64,000 bases of DNA. Origin: Petrosia ficiformis (Eukaryota; Porifera; Demospongiae; Haplosclerida; Petrosiidae). Shown piece by piece: positions 1 to 12,500 of this stretch (within the stretch, counting starts at the first letter, position 1; each line of letters begins with the position of its first letter). The notes beneath the pieces are model-generated. The model did not search any database. It worked only from the letters and a program-made list of their open reading frames with translations, and was not told the origin of the DNA. Location: NCBI GenBank assembly GCA_947044365.1, contig OX345650.1, positions 4,149,372-4,213,371 of the forward strand. Direction: 5' to 3'. The translations under genes and the position numbers were made by a program.

Positions 1-256
1 CTATCAGTCATATGACTCATGACTGATACTTTACAATATCATCAGCTACAAGATTTCTGGGGCTCCAGAAGTCATCACAAGAAAGGCCTAAACATTTAAA
101 ATTTCATGGGGAGTATATCCCATATGTACCATCATAGGATCTTTGTGCTTCACACTGATCAATTGTCCCTCCTACTACCCTACCCTCCTCACCAAAATCA
201 TGAAACCCATTAGTGATACTATATACTGATTGTTGTATTTTAATTTTCACCTTTAG
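1..256. other. Presumed intron upstream of the first visible myosin exon
   Basis: No exon that continues the myosin reading frame can be seen here. The stretch ends in a pyrimidine-rich tract and AG acceptor at 255-256. It most likely belongs to the intron before the first visible exon of the myosin X-like gene. Confidence 0.5.
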
Positions 257-482
257 GGTTATAGAGAGACACCCCGAAACAGAAATGGCCAAATTTGCAG
301 CATATTGTGAAGTGAGTCTTCATAGAACAAAAAAACGGTTAGCACAATATAGTTACATGTGTGTGTGTGTCTGCTGTCTGTCTGTCTGTCTGTCTGTCTC
401 TGTGTTAAAAGACAATATTTTTGATCAAAAGAAACTAATAAGTATATATGTATGTAACTATGTATCTACCTATCTATCTATG

Positions 483-532
<50 letters not shown>

Positions 533-3412
533 ACTATCTATATATTTATCTACATGTATATCTACCTACAAGTACACATATCTAATTGCATTTTGTTTCA
601 CAGAGATTTTGTCCCCTCGCGAGATGAAATCATAGCTTGTTTGGTAAGTATGTTACACAGACCCACTAAAAGGGGGAAGGGAGGTGTATTTCCCTGGGGC
701 CCAGACCTGTTGACAGTCCAAGTATTACAAGTTCTTTAATACTCTTTTTTTTAAAAAGAGATAAAAAGCCAGAACACACAAATAAGTTAAACTACAAAAA
801 TTATGCATACTATAGTTTGAGTTAGGGGCCCAATCTGCTCTCTTATCCATCCATTATCCATTCGTCCCTGCATCCATGCATCCATGCATCCATGCATCCA
901 TTCATCCATTCATCGATTCATCCATGCATCCATGCATCCATTCATCCATTCATCGATTCATCCATTTACCCATGCATTCATTTATCCATCTTCATTAATC
1001 CATGCATCCATGCATTCATTCATCCGTTCAGCATTCATTATTCATTCATCCATGTATCCATTCACCCATTCATCCATTTACCCATGCATTCATTCATACA
1101 TCTTCATTAATCTATGCATCCATGCATCCATTCATCCATCCGTTATCCATTCATCCATCTCTGTTGCCCTGACTAAATACATACATGTACATAGATTAGA
1201 CATAGCATTCCTCAGAAAGTATTGTTTACTATTACAGGGTCGACGTGATCTGAAGACAATAGTGTACTGTTATGGAGGTGGAACTTGTAATATTGAGCTT
1301 AATACAGCTACTACTGCGGGTGATGTGAGTCCATCCATCCATTCTTCCATCTATCTATCCATTCATCCATTCACTCATTCACCCATTCTTTTGATCAAAT
1401 CATCCATCCATCTATCCATCATTCACTGTGCAATCTATCCATCCATTCATTTACACATTGGCATATCTATCATTCACCAATCTATCTATCCATCCTACCC
1501 ATTGGCATATCCATCATTCACCATGCACTCAATCTATCCATTCATTGGCATATCCATCATTCACCATGCAGTCTATCCATTCATTCATGTACACATTGGC
1601 TATCCATCATTCACCAATCTATCTATCCATCCATTCATTTACACATTGGCATATCCATCATTCACCATGCAGTCTATCCATCCATTCATTTACACATTGG
1701 CATATCCATCATTCACCAATCTATCTATCCATCCACATATTGGTATATCCATCATTCACCAATCTATCTATCCATCCACATATTGGTATATCCATCATTC
1801 ACCAATCTATCTATCCATCTATCTATTTATAATTAGGTTGTACAGAAGTTAAGTCTTGGTTTACAAATTAGTACCACAAATAACAGATTTGCTTTATTCG
1901 AATTACACGAAGGAATCTTTAGAATGATAGACGATAAAATTATTCTCTCTGATGTCTTAGCGAAATTTGAAAAGTGAGTTACTTTATATGTGTAAGTCAT
2001 GTGACAATCATGTGATATAATACATGCAGGCAAATGGTAGAAGCTGTTAAACGTCCTCAGAATGGGGTACCAAAGAAGCCAATGCTGTTCTTCAAATTAT
2101 TCTGTTATATACATCCAGAGAATGTGTTGATTGACAGTATTGAAGCAAGTTTCATGTTTGAGCAGGTTTGTAAAAGGGTTTATATGTCTGTGTGTCAATT
2201 ACAAGAATGTGTGTGTGTTTGTGTGTATGTACATGTATGTATGTATGTACGTATGTATGTAGGTAAATATGTATGTCAGAGTTTTTGATAAGTTTTGAAG
2301 CTTGGGCCAAATTGGCTCAAAAATGGTTAGTGTGTACGCCATTGAGAATACATCTTGAGCCAATTAACTAAGAGTTAATGCTGTTAGTGACAATATAATC
2401 ATAATTAACTGCACCACTGGCCCAAAGAGAGAACTGTGCAGTGCCAAATAAGAAGCTCTTAAGGCCAATGGTGTGCCATATGAGCTTATCAAAAACACTG
2501 ATGTATGTATGTATGTATGTATGTATGTAATACTATGTATGTATGTATGCATGTATATATGTATGTATATATGTATAATGTAACTTTGTGTATATAATTA
2601 TTATTATAATTTGGATTGTTAGGCATTGGATGATATAATAATGGGGAGAATACCGATCAGTCATGAAGTGTTGCTAAAACTTGGAGCACTTCGTATGCAG
2701 TTTCTAGAGGGTGATTATGAAACTGGATCTTTCATGTGAGTTAAATGTAAATTAGTATTTACTAACTGAAGTCTTTTCACGTACACAACAATAGTCCAGC
2801 TAAAGTCTTTTCATATTCACAATTGACAGTATACATGTATGTAATATAGTGTATAGTTTAATGTCATAAGGTTAATACATGATTATGCTGTAAGTCTGTA
2901 ACTCAATAATGAAGGATAGAAATTTAACTTACACAAAAAGAACGAGAAGAATAATTATATGAAAATGGTGCAGGAAAAAAGATTATTGGTCATTCCAAAC
3001 TAAAGTTATGAATGTATATTGGGGATACTGCTGGTGTATTAGATTTGAATGAGTACTTCTCTATTGAATGAGTACATGTAATTGTATTTCATTCTCTCAC
3101 AGACAAGATGTTGGAGAAATATATCCTATGAAGCTGATCAGTGAAAGAGCAATATGTCAACAGGATCTTCTTGTATCTGGTGACTTACATGAAACCTATT
3201 ACCAGGTTCCTCCCTCCAACTTCCATCTTCTTTCCTCCTTCCTCCATCTGCCTTCCTTCTTTGTATCTTCTTTTCTGTCTTTTGTTGGCTTTATTTATAC
3301 CTCCCTTTCTCTTTGCTTACCATTATTCTCTTTCTATCATTTATGAGGACGTAAACTTCATTTCTTGTTTTATAATCCCTCATTTCTTATTCTCAATAAT
3401 ATTCTTTCCTTG

Positions 3413-3449
<37 letters not shown>

Positions 3450-5659
3450 CTCTCTCTCTCGATCTCTCTCTCTCTCTCTGCAGAAAACTCTTCGAGCCAA
3501 AAATATTGGCACCTTGAGTAAGAAACTAAAGATGCCTGAAATAACTGATAAAGAAAGAGCTGAAGCAGCACTTCAGGTAGAAATGCAGAAAGTTCGTATT
3601 GACATCACCGAGTTTTGGAAAAGACTTAGGGTATGGTTCAGTAGTCATATGATAACATCACATGATTATCATATGATCTGTTACAGGGAGTACCTGCTTC
3701 TACTGCTCAACAGAAGTATTTAGAAATGTTAATGCAAACTCCATCATTTGGTTCAACCTTTTTTGAAGTGGAGGTACGGATGTCACATGAATGTCACATG
3801 AATGTCACATGATTTCCTCAATAACCTACATACTACAAATAACATGTCATTATAATTATGTAAATTTTAGTGATGTACCAATAATGATCAGATCAGTAAT
3901 CGTTATCTCTTATTATTAGACATTATGGTACTTACTTATTGTATAGTATATAGTACCTACATTTGTAGGTACTATATAGTACCTAGCATCTAGAGTACCT
4001 AGGTATCATATAGTACCTAGGTATTATTTAGTACCTAGGTATTATTTAGTACCCAGGTATCATAATTATAGTACCTAGGTATTATTTAGTACCTAGGTAT
4101 CATATAGTACCTAGGTATCATATAGTACCTAGGTATTATATAGTACCTAGGTATTATAGAGTACCTAGGTATTATGTAGTACCTAGGTATCATATAGTAC
4201 CTAAGGTATTATTTAGTACCTAGGTATCATATAGTACCTAGGTATTATATAGTACCTAGGTATCATATAGTACCTAGGTATTATTTAGTACCTAGGTATC
4301 ATAGAGTACTATTTAGTACCTAAGGTATTATATAGTACCTAGGTACATGTATTACTGTTTGAATGTTGAAATTCTCTTCTATCTCATTTAGTATGTGATA
4401 CCTGACAAGAGATTTCCCAAGGAGCTTCTTGTAGCTATTGGTGCAAAGGGAGTGGGTTTGTATGGTAGAGGTGAATGTGCTCCCATAAAATTCTTTCACT
4501 ATGACACGTAAGTAATATACATGTACATGTATATGACTATAGTACATGTACATGTACTGTCATGTATATGACTATAGTATATTATACATGTACATGTACT
4601 GTGCACATGTATATGACTGTATTATACATGTACATGTATTGTCATGTATATGACTATAATATATTATACATGTACATGTATATGAGTATAGTATATTATA
4701 CATGTACATGTACTATGCACATGTATATGACTGTATTATACATGTACATAGTATATTATATATGTACATGTACATGTATATGACTATATTTGCAAAAATT
4801 GAAAGACCATTATTTACAAATGTGACCAGGTCAAAACGAGCACATTGTTATTCAATTCACATCAACAGTTATTAATAGTTTGAAGTGCTGGCATGTGATG
4901 CCTTTCCTGCAATCTCATTGGTCAGAATTTAATGAGATGCATTAATGATATCCATACTGTATTGTTTAGAATACCAAGTTTTGGAGCTCCTGTTCAAAAT
5001 ATTTATAAACTAGTAATCGAGGATCAAAACCCTATTTCACTACAAACCAGTATGGTAAGTGACCTATTATCTGATTGGTTAAACAATCCTCATGTAATCT
5101 TTATCTCTGGTTGATTAATCCGCATGTAATACATTTATCTCTTATCTGATTGGTTGATCAATCCTCATGTAATCTTTATATCTCTATTCTGATTGGTCAA
5201 TTGATTAATTTCCATATCTTATCTGATTGGTTGATTAATCATCACCTATGATCTCATTGTTTGACTTAATTGTCTGTCCATCCATTCATTCATTTAAGAT
5301 GTTCATACAATTAGTGTTGTTTTAGAGTGACCACATTTGGTTATAGTTATAGTATGCCTGGTTTCTCAAACTAGTTGTAGTTTAATTAACTAAAATAATA
5401 TTAGGCTTACTAAAAGGGTTTTAGTTTTAACTAACTAAAAGTGCCCATTATTGGCTAATTTTCATTTTAGTTAGTTATAGTTATTACAGTAGACTTGTAA
5501 TTTAGTTATAGTTTAATTAACTAAAAGTCACAATGCCTTACTAAAAGGGGTTTTAGTTATAGTTAACTAAGACAACCTACATTCAATAATCCATCTTTCT
5601 TCACTAAGGTGGCAGAAATCGCTAAGTTGATGAAAGCATACATTGCTGTATACAACTGA
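257..5659 (+). CDS. MYO10: Myosin X-like unconventional myosin, C-terminal MyTH4-FERM end (5' end outside the window)
   Basis: Twelve exons give 393 in-frame residues and a stop: 257-337, 604-643, 1238-1324, 1837-1973, 2030-2165, 2623-2735, 3103-3205, 3484-3630, 3687-3773, 4392-4507, 4970-5054, 5609-5659. The translation matches the myosin X tail in order: the end of MyTH4 with 'FVPSRDEI', then FERM F1 with 'TIVYCYGGG' and 'DVLAKFEK', F2 with 'FMFEQ' and 'LRMQFLEGDYE', and F3 with 'YGRGE', 'FGAP' and the terminal 'VAEIAKLMKAYI'. In animals this region binds microtubules and cargo such as integrins, and the motor carries them to filopodial tips. The motor, IQ and PH parts lie upstream of the window. 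Other MyTH4-FERM myosins (VII, XV) are possible, but the order and wording of motifs fit X best. Introns carry large tandem repeats. Confidence 0.9.
463..546. repeat. TATC microsatellite
   Basis: More than fifteen copies of a TATC/CTAT tetranucleotide lie in a myosin intron, preceded by short TGTC runs near 380. Confidence 0.9.
850..1830. repeat. CATCCATT-type minisatellite flanking and interrupted by a myosin exon
   Basis: Degenerate CATC/CATT octamer arrays occupy 850-1160 and 1330-1830. The coding exon 1238-1324 sits between them. The second block has higher-order units of about 50-70 bp with 'TTGGCATATCCATCATT'. Long reading frames across it are repeat artefacts rich in His, Ser, Ile and Pro. 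Confidence 0.85.
2277..2500. mobile_element. hAT-type MITE, family A
   Basis: A 224-bp element runs from CAGAGTTTTTGATAAG to CTTATCAAAAACACTG, so its ends are inverted copies that start with the hAT-like CAGNG. The 8 bp on each side are identical (ATGTATGT at 2269-2276 and 2501-2508), the duplication expected of hAT insertion, although the flank is itself a TATG repeat. There is no coding capacity. Confidence 0.88.
2780..3020. repeat. Degenerate copy of dispersed repeat family G
   Basis: The stretch shares long blocks with 18425-19066 and 54222-54480, including 'AGTTTAATGTCATAAGG' and 'CATTCCAAACTAAAGTTATG'. Here the terminal inverted repeats are mostly lost. Confidence 0.7.
3416..3481. repeat. 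TC dinucleotide tract serving as a splice-acceptor polypyrimidine tract
   Basis: About thirty TC units, interrupted by two GATC, lead directly into CTGCAG and the exon at 3484. The microsatellite therefore acts as the polypyrimidine tract of this myosin intron. Confidence 0.85.
3941..4345. repeat. TAGTACCTAGGTAT minisatellite
   Basis: A unit of about 17-19 bp built on the palindrome TACCTAGGTA is repeated some twenty times, with the spacer alternating between CATATAG and TATTTAG. It ends about 45 bp before the myosin exon at 4392. Confidence 0.9.
4508..4785. repeat. ACATGTACATGT-based satellite
   Basis: Units of 30-50 bp combine the palindrome ACATGTACATGT with TATATGACTATAGTATATTAT. The same core word recurs in introns throughout the window. 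Confidence 0.85.
5056..5250. repeat. Degenerate TCTGATTGGTTGATTAAT repeat
   Basis: About four imperfect units of roughly 45 bp containing CTGATTGGTT and CTCATGTAATCTTTATCTC follow the donor of the penultimate myosin exon. Confidence 0.75.
5325..5590. mobile_element. TTTTAGTTA-family repeat (family H)
   Basis: This AT-rich element repeats TTAGTTATAGTT, 'ACTAAAAGGGTTTTAG' and 'AAAGTGCCCATTATTGGC'. Related copies lie at 6655-6875, 19607-20020, 41010-41210, 49215-49430, 53892-54227 and 61432-61920. The fullest copies start AGTGTTGTTTTAG and end CTAAAACAACACT, so it is probably a MITE. The transposon class is not evident. Confidence 0.75.
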
Positions 5660-6510
5660 ATAGAAACTGGATCACTGCCGATTTCACTAATTTTTAACTT
5701 TCTACTTTCCATTTTTGTAATTTGTTTTGTGTTCAAATTCATCAGGTTAATTAATTAGAATAATGATGTCATTGCTGATTGCTAGTATTAATAATTATCA
5801 TTGATTATTTTTTCAGTATAGGTACGTATTATAATTAGATTTGTTATAATTTATTTATTTATTAAAATGTCTGTTCGAAGTGAGTGTAAAATGCTCCAAC
5901 TGACTACAAAATGAGTTAGCAATAATTTTCTATGGAGCAGTTAAGTCAATGTGATTCGGTATATCAGTAATGAACTTTTCTAATCAAGCATATTCATCCA
6001 TTTTGTACATGTAGCTAACTACAGTATATGTCAATAAAAAGCCACCATACAGTAACGTAATTACTCAGTAGTTTCATTTCTACCCTGCAGTAGTTCCAAC
6101 AGTAGTTGCTGTACTTGTCAATTTAACACCACAGTAGAGAGATAGTAATTACTGTACTATACTGACAGTAGAACTAAGGTAATTACTGTTACTATATATG
6201 GTGACATTTTATTGACATATAATGTACATTTGATATCCCGGTAGAGCAATCATTGCTCCACCAAGATACCAAATCTAGTTAGTTTCCTGCACAAAATAGC
6301 TGACTAACAAGACAAAATTCTTATTTACCAAGTGACTGAATTTCACATCAAAATAATTATGTTGAATTGAAATAATTTTATCTCAAAAAGAATATCTTCA
6401 AAAATCTATCCAAATTAATATCACTGAAAGCAAAAATCAGAATATCTGTTAAGAACAAAACAACAAAATAATGACAATATGTGTATATTGTGACCAAAAT
6501 ATGTGATTAT
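5660..6510. other. Intergenic gap between convergent myosin and WDR12 genes
   Basis: The gap holds the 3' flanks of both genes and a Tc1-like MITE. No ORF worth reporting was seen. Confidence 0.7.
6022..6224. mobile_element. Tc1/mariner-like MITE, family E, copy 1
   Basis: Ends CAGTATATGTCAATA and its inverse TATTGACATATAATG lie between TA dinucleotides. The interior is also partly palindromic, built on CAGTAGTAATTAC-type words. A second copy lies at 35742-35922. A TA target with CAGT ends suggests a Tc1/mariner parent. Confidence 0.8.
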
Positions 6511-9500
6511 CTAAAATGAATAAGTTCTCAACATATTATCAGCACCTCCAGTAGCTATAATCTATAGGATGAATTAGTCACATGATAATCACATGACAAT
6601 GACAATTACATGTATGTCAGTGCTAGCATTTTAGTGACGATAATTATGGTACAACAGTTTTCTCAAAATTGTAGTTATAGTTGATTAACTAAAATGATAC
6701 ATGAATTAGGTTTACTAAAAGGGTTTTAGTTTTAGTTAACTAACTAAAAATTCCCATTATTGGCTATTTTTTGTTTAGTAATTAAGTTAATACACTTGTA
6801 ATTTAGTTATAGTTTAGTTAACTAAAGGTCGCAATGTGTTACTAAAAGGGGTTTTAGTTTTAGTTAACTAAAATAGTCGGTGTATTGTAATCATACCTGA
6901 GGAAGAGACCAGTCCATGCACAATACTTTATCCTCATGTGCAGTTATTGTATACATTGGAGATTTGGGGCTACAAAAATAACAACAAAAAAAAAATTATA
7001 ATTAAATATTTGGGTGTTTTGTGGAGTACCTGGCTTTATTAACATACTATGATAGAAGCTACACTTTAATAAGGTGATAGTCGACTGTACTTCTAAATAG
7101 TACTATAGTACTATAGTACTACTTTGTACTGTAATGTGTTAATTCCTTTTACATTTGTATGTGATAGCATAGTACTAAGGTGTAATACTGTGTAGTACAC
7201 ATGAAGTACAGTGTACTTCATTCACAAAGTACACTATAGTCAATGGAAGTACAGAGATAGTATGTAAACTTAATAATGTCAGGTACATACTGTTTGCAAA
7301 AGCTAGGACACGTGTCTTTACTCTTTAGTGATCAAATGTTGCTGTCTTAACTTGGCATAATAGAAACGAGGCAGCAGTTTAATCAAACGCACCATACAAT
7401 CTACTTCTTTTCATAGTAACATTTATGATAATGAATGATTTATTACACATTCCTCATATCAGTAAAAAAAAATTGAGGGAAAATCCCAGAGGATCGACAT
7501 CCCCACCTTTGTATGAAATATGAAGTGGTGAACACAACAGTTTAATTAAACGCACCATATAATCTACTTCCTTTCATAGTAATAATATATATCCACAGTT
7601 TGGAATGCTTTGTCCTTCATGGAAGATTTAAATCCAATAGGGAGGAATGTGCATCCCTCATGAAAGCACCTTGTAGGACATGCTGTCCCATAATCTACAT
7701 TGTACATTAAATCTCTGCTTTTTTTTTTACAAATTTTTTACACATTCCTCATATCAGTATAAAAAAAATTGAGGGATTTAGAGGATCGACATCCCCACCT
7801 TTGTATGAAATATTTGATACCAGTACGTCATAAATATAAGTATAATACACAAATGCATAGCACCTTCTTGTGTCCCATAATTTAGCAGTGTTGTCATAGG
7901 AACCAGAGACTAACTGATGTTCATTACATGGAGACCATCTCACTCTTCTAACCCATCCATGATGAGAAGAGAGAGTACAGGTCACAAGGGAAGTAGCTGA
8001 GAAAAGAAGATAGCATTTCAGATAATGAGACAGACAGACAGACAGACAGACAGAGACACAGAGAGAAAAACAGAGACAGACAGAGAGAGGATGAAACACT
8101 AATGATTACATGATACACGAGTGTCCCAAATCCGAATATGTTTATCAGTATGTCCAGATGCAATCACATAACCTCCATGCGACTTGTCAATATCTAAGAA
8201 TACTTTAGAACCATTCTAAGAAAAATGAAAAAAACGCTCATTTTCATTGAAAGAATCGGGTACATTAATAAAACCCAATAGTAATAGAAAACATTGTATC
8301 TAAATGTAACAGTCAATATACCAGTGTATCACTAATGATATGTACAAAATACAACATGATAATAGTGGACTAACCCACAATACAGTAAGGGTTAACATGA
8401 AAACACTCTCAAAATGTGTTTCAAAAATTTCAAAAACATTATATTCGGTAGTGAGGTACACTCAGGCAATTTTTAATTTATTTTTGTGAATGCAATATGG
8501 ACAATATCCAGTAGTTGATTTCAGGTTAGGCCACTATGGTGTTGAGTCCTTCATTACCAGTGTATTTATACTGACACCACTCTGTACATCCCACACTCTA
8601 ATACAGTGATCATAACCAGCTGATAGAATCTCTCCTTCCTCCACCCACTTAACACTCATTATGGGATGGGTGTGGCCTGCAAATGTTGCTATAGGAACCT
8701 GAAGTAGTACATGAACTTTTGACACTTACAGTTAGCATAAATTATAATAATAATTATGGTGACTGATGGTCACGAGTCATGCAGACCTCAAGCCCAAGGA
8801 TCGAGGTACGGTAGACTTCAAAATTATCAATTTCCAAACCGTGAAGCCATAGAGTGGTTTTTATGGCTTCGTTTTGAAATCCAAAGTAACTAATGCTTTA
8901 CAAAGTGGCTTTCTAGTATTGGAATCCACATTTTACGTGTATTCCACTTTCATTACACTTATTTGCATGTTGCAATAACTTTGAAGTCTACTGTATTAGA
9001 GAAAATACAAGTCTGTCCTCATTCATAAAGTCACACATGTTTGATGATGATAGAATATTAGAACATCCATAAAAAGATTATAGAAGAATATACGGAATGA
9101 TGTACGCTATATATATACATGTACACATGTACTATATATAACTACATATACACCATGTACATGTACAAGTCAATATTGTACTACACACGTAAAACAACTG
9201 TAAAAATGTTAGCGCCATCATTATTAAATTTTATGTCTGCTATGTCAATTTTAATTAACTTGAAAGTTCAAGATGCAATTTTTAGTCAACATTAATTACT
9301 AAAATGTACATCTCACCCTGCTGTTTGGTTTAGCATCATCCATTAATTTTCGTCTTTTTGGTTCTCCATCTGATTCTTCTTTCAAATCACTATCAACTGG
9401 AAAGTTAAATATTATATTCAATTGTAAAATAAAAGTAAAGTGCCCACTTACTCGTTGAGGACCATATTTTCAGATGTTTATCCCATCCACCTGAACAGAA

Positions 9501-12500
9501 CTATATGAAATGTACATGTACATGTGTATACATGTAATATTACATGTACATGTGTGTACATGTAATGTAATATGTACAATGTACTGTACATGTACATGTG
9601 TACATGTAATATGTACAATTGTACATGTACATGTGTGTACATGTAATGTAATATGTACACATGTACTGTACATGTACATGTGTACATGTAATATGTACAA
9701 TTGTACATGTACATGTGTGTACATGCAATATGTAACATGTAATATAATATTATACATGTACATGTGTGTACATGTAATGTAATATGTACATGTGTGTACA
9801 TGTAATATGCAATATGTACATGCAGTGTTCTGCCCAGGATATTTGGAGTCGTGGTTGGATTCTACATTGTATGATGTACATGGCACAAACTTATAATTTA
9901 TCAAACTGGTTTAACAAGTTATTTATTATACTGACCTTTTCTCCATCAGGACTAACAGTAATTGCTTCAATAATTCGACTGTGACCTTTACATACATACA
10001 ACAACTTTATTTCACCTGTGGCTCCATCAAACTTCCATATATGGGCATGTTGATCATGTGAAGAGCTAACAAACATGTGACTATCACATGACTCTGGTAA
10101 CCAAGCAACACTGGTAACTGCCTGTTCATGACCATGACATTTGGTGATTAATTCTCCTATTTTTAAATTAAAAACTCGTACATGTATGTTCCAGATCTAG
10201 TACATGTAATGTATGTTCCAGACCTAGTACATGTTCCATATCTAGTACATGTAATGTATGTTCCATATCTAGTACATGTAATATATGTTCCAGATCTAGT
10301 ACGTGTAATGTATGTTCCAGATCTAGTACATGTAATGTATGTTCCAGATCTAGTACATGTAATATATGTTCCATATCTAGTACATGTAATATATGTTCCA
10401 GATCTAGTACATGTAATATATGTTCCAGATCGTACTTGTATTAAACTAACCGTCATGTGTCGAGATTTGAATAATATTGTCATAGCTTCCAGTTAGTATG
10501 CTAACAAGGAAAATATTATGAAAATAGCTACATGTACTTGTACACATGTACATGTACACATGTACATGTACACATGTACTTGTATAATGTAAGTCAGTGT
10601 TTTTTGATAAGCTCATATGGCACACCAATGGCCCAAAGAGCTTCTTATTTGGCACTGCACAGTTCTCTCCTTGGGCCAATTGTGCAGTTAATTATGATTA
10701 TATTGTCACTAACAGCATTAACTCTTAGTTAATTGGCTCAAGATGTATTCTCAATGGCGCATATACTAACCATTTTTGAGCCAATTTGGCCCAAGCTTCA
10801 AAACGTATAAAAAACTCTGATGTAAGTGCACATGTAGATATAAATTAATATCGGGGCTCTAGCTAAAGAGTGGAAGAGAGACGCTGGACTGCTATATGCA
10901 ATGATATTACTCTTTGATGTGGCCTTAGGAATGCTCACAGATGTCTTGATTTTTGTATCAGCACCACTCTGTTGAAGTGTGGCTAGCTAAAACACTGTAT
11001 ATAATTATACATATTATTGAAATGAACATTGGGATCTGTTTCTTTTGAAATGAACATTGGGATCTGTTTCTTTGTATCCACAGATATTTGGTTAATGGTG
11101 ATGGATAGGTGTGTTCACTGTCTTGCTCTATGTTACCAGCTTTTCAGGTTCTGCAGAACAGTCTGCAAAAACATGAAGGTTGCATGTATAGACATTGATT
11201 GCAGTTCAACACAGCGAAAGGGTGAGGTAATATTTAATGAATGTCTGAGATTGAAACAATTATTTGTGTACTTGAGTGTTATTGTGAATGGATAGTAAAA
11301 GACAGGATCCATTCCTACAAATTGTACATATACCCACACTATAACTCTCTCAATTAACGATTTACACAGGACATTTCTGTTAGGGAAGGGATGATGTGAA
11401 ACACACTGCTCCTGGGACAGGGGGTGTGTAGGTAGTATACTCCCACAGGAATGTTTAAAATTTAAGCCCTTGAAATTGCATCTAAGGTCCCAGAAGGATT
11501 GTAGCTGAGATGTGTTACACATTGAAGTAAATTTGATGGTGGGTGGGTTAAATCCTCCCTTCCTCTGTTGTATGATATACCTTGACTTGTCACAAATGAT
11601 ATTATTCAACATACTATTTATCATTACAATGTACAGCAGATACCCAGTCATTGTGAGGAAACTCATTATCTAACGAGGGTGGTGGACTACGCTCAATATA
11701 CTCAATCTGAACTACAGTTTCCTACAGAAAATATGTTAATAAATACGATGATGAGATTAATTTCATAAAAATTAAAATAGAAGATTCTTATGTTGGAATT
11801 ATTATTGAAAATTTGAATGGTAAAAGATAGGCTTTGTTGAAGAAAAGCAACATGTAAGTCTCGATACATCTTTTGATATCATCTTTAAATTACTTCATGT
11901 TTAACACATAAAACTTGGAAGTCCATGTGTCCATGTAGGGTATCATATGAAAGGGGGTGGAGACCAGTGATCACATAAGGACTGATTATATCTCATTGTA
12001 CAAATGTGTTTCCCATACAGAACAAAAAAGGGCTCAGCCTCAAAGATGATAACAATGGAGTGGGTGTGTGCTTTATGAATGCTTTTCCCTTCTCTAACTA
12101 AACATCCTGCATGAAACCCAGTCATGGAAATAAAACTCTCTGCTAACTTAATTTAATCTACAAACACACATGTACATGTACATGTACTTCATTTACTCAC
12201 TGTTAATATTTGTAAACTCTCAATCAATTGTCCTAAGGTCTTGTTCAATAGTGTTCCGTTAATTAAGAAATCAAAATCTAATTTAGTACCATGTTCATTC
12301 TCATCACCTGTATAAGATCACACATCATATACACTGTATGTATACATGTACATACAATGAAACATGTACATGTATAATGCCATGACCAGTGACCATGGCT
12401 TTACTAGGTGGCTGGACATGTTATCAAATTATCAGTTTTTGATATAATTTTGAAGTACATGTGTATCAGCTAATCATCTTAATTATAGTTAGTATGCATA

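Noticed and set aside
884..1852. 322-codon open frame
   Set aside because: It is built from CATC/CATT repeats and runs through a myosin exon in its true frame only briefly. Composition is His/Ile/Ser/Pro repeat, not a protein family.
257..5659. Myosin VII or XV as the first gene
   Set aside because: These also end in MyTH4-FERM, but the order and wording of motifs from 'FVPSRDEI' to 'VAEIAKLMKAYI' agree better with myosin X. The missing motor and PH domains prevent a final decision.
9891..10076. Separate small WD40 gene
   Set aside because: It is simply the end of WDR12 exon 6 read from an internal Met. Neighbouring exons join it in phase.
11133..11666. 177-codon minus-strand frame in WDR12 intron 4
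   Set aside because: It overlaps WDR12 exon 4 in a different frame and resembles no known domain. The spliced exon explains the conserved part.
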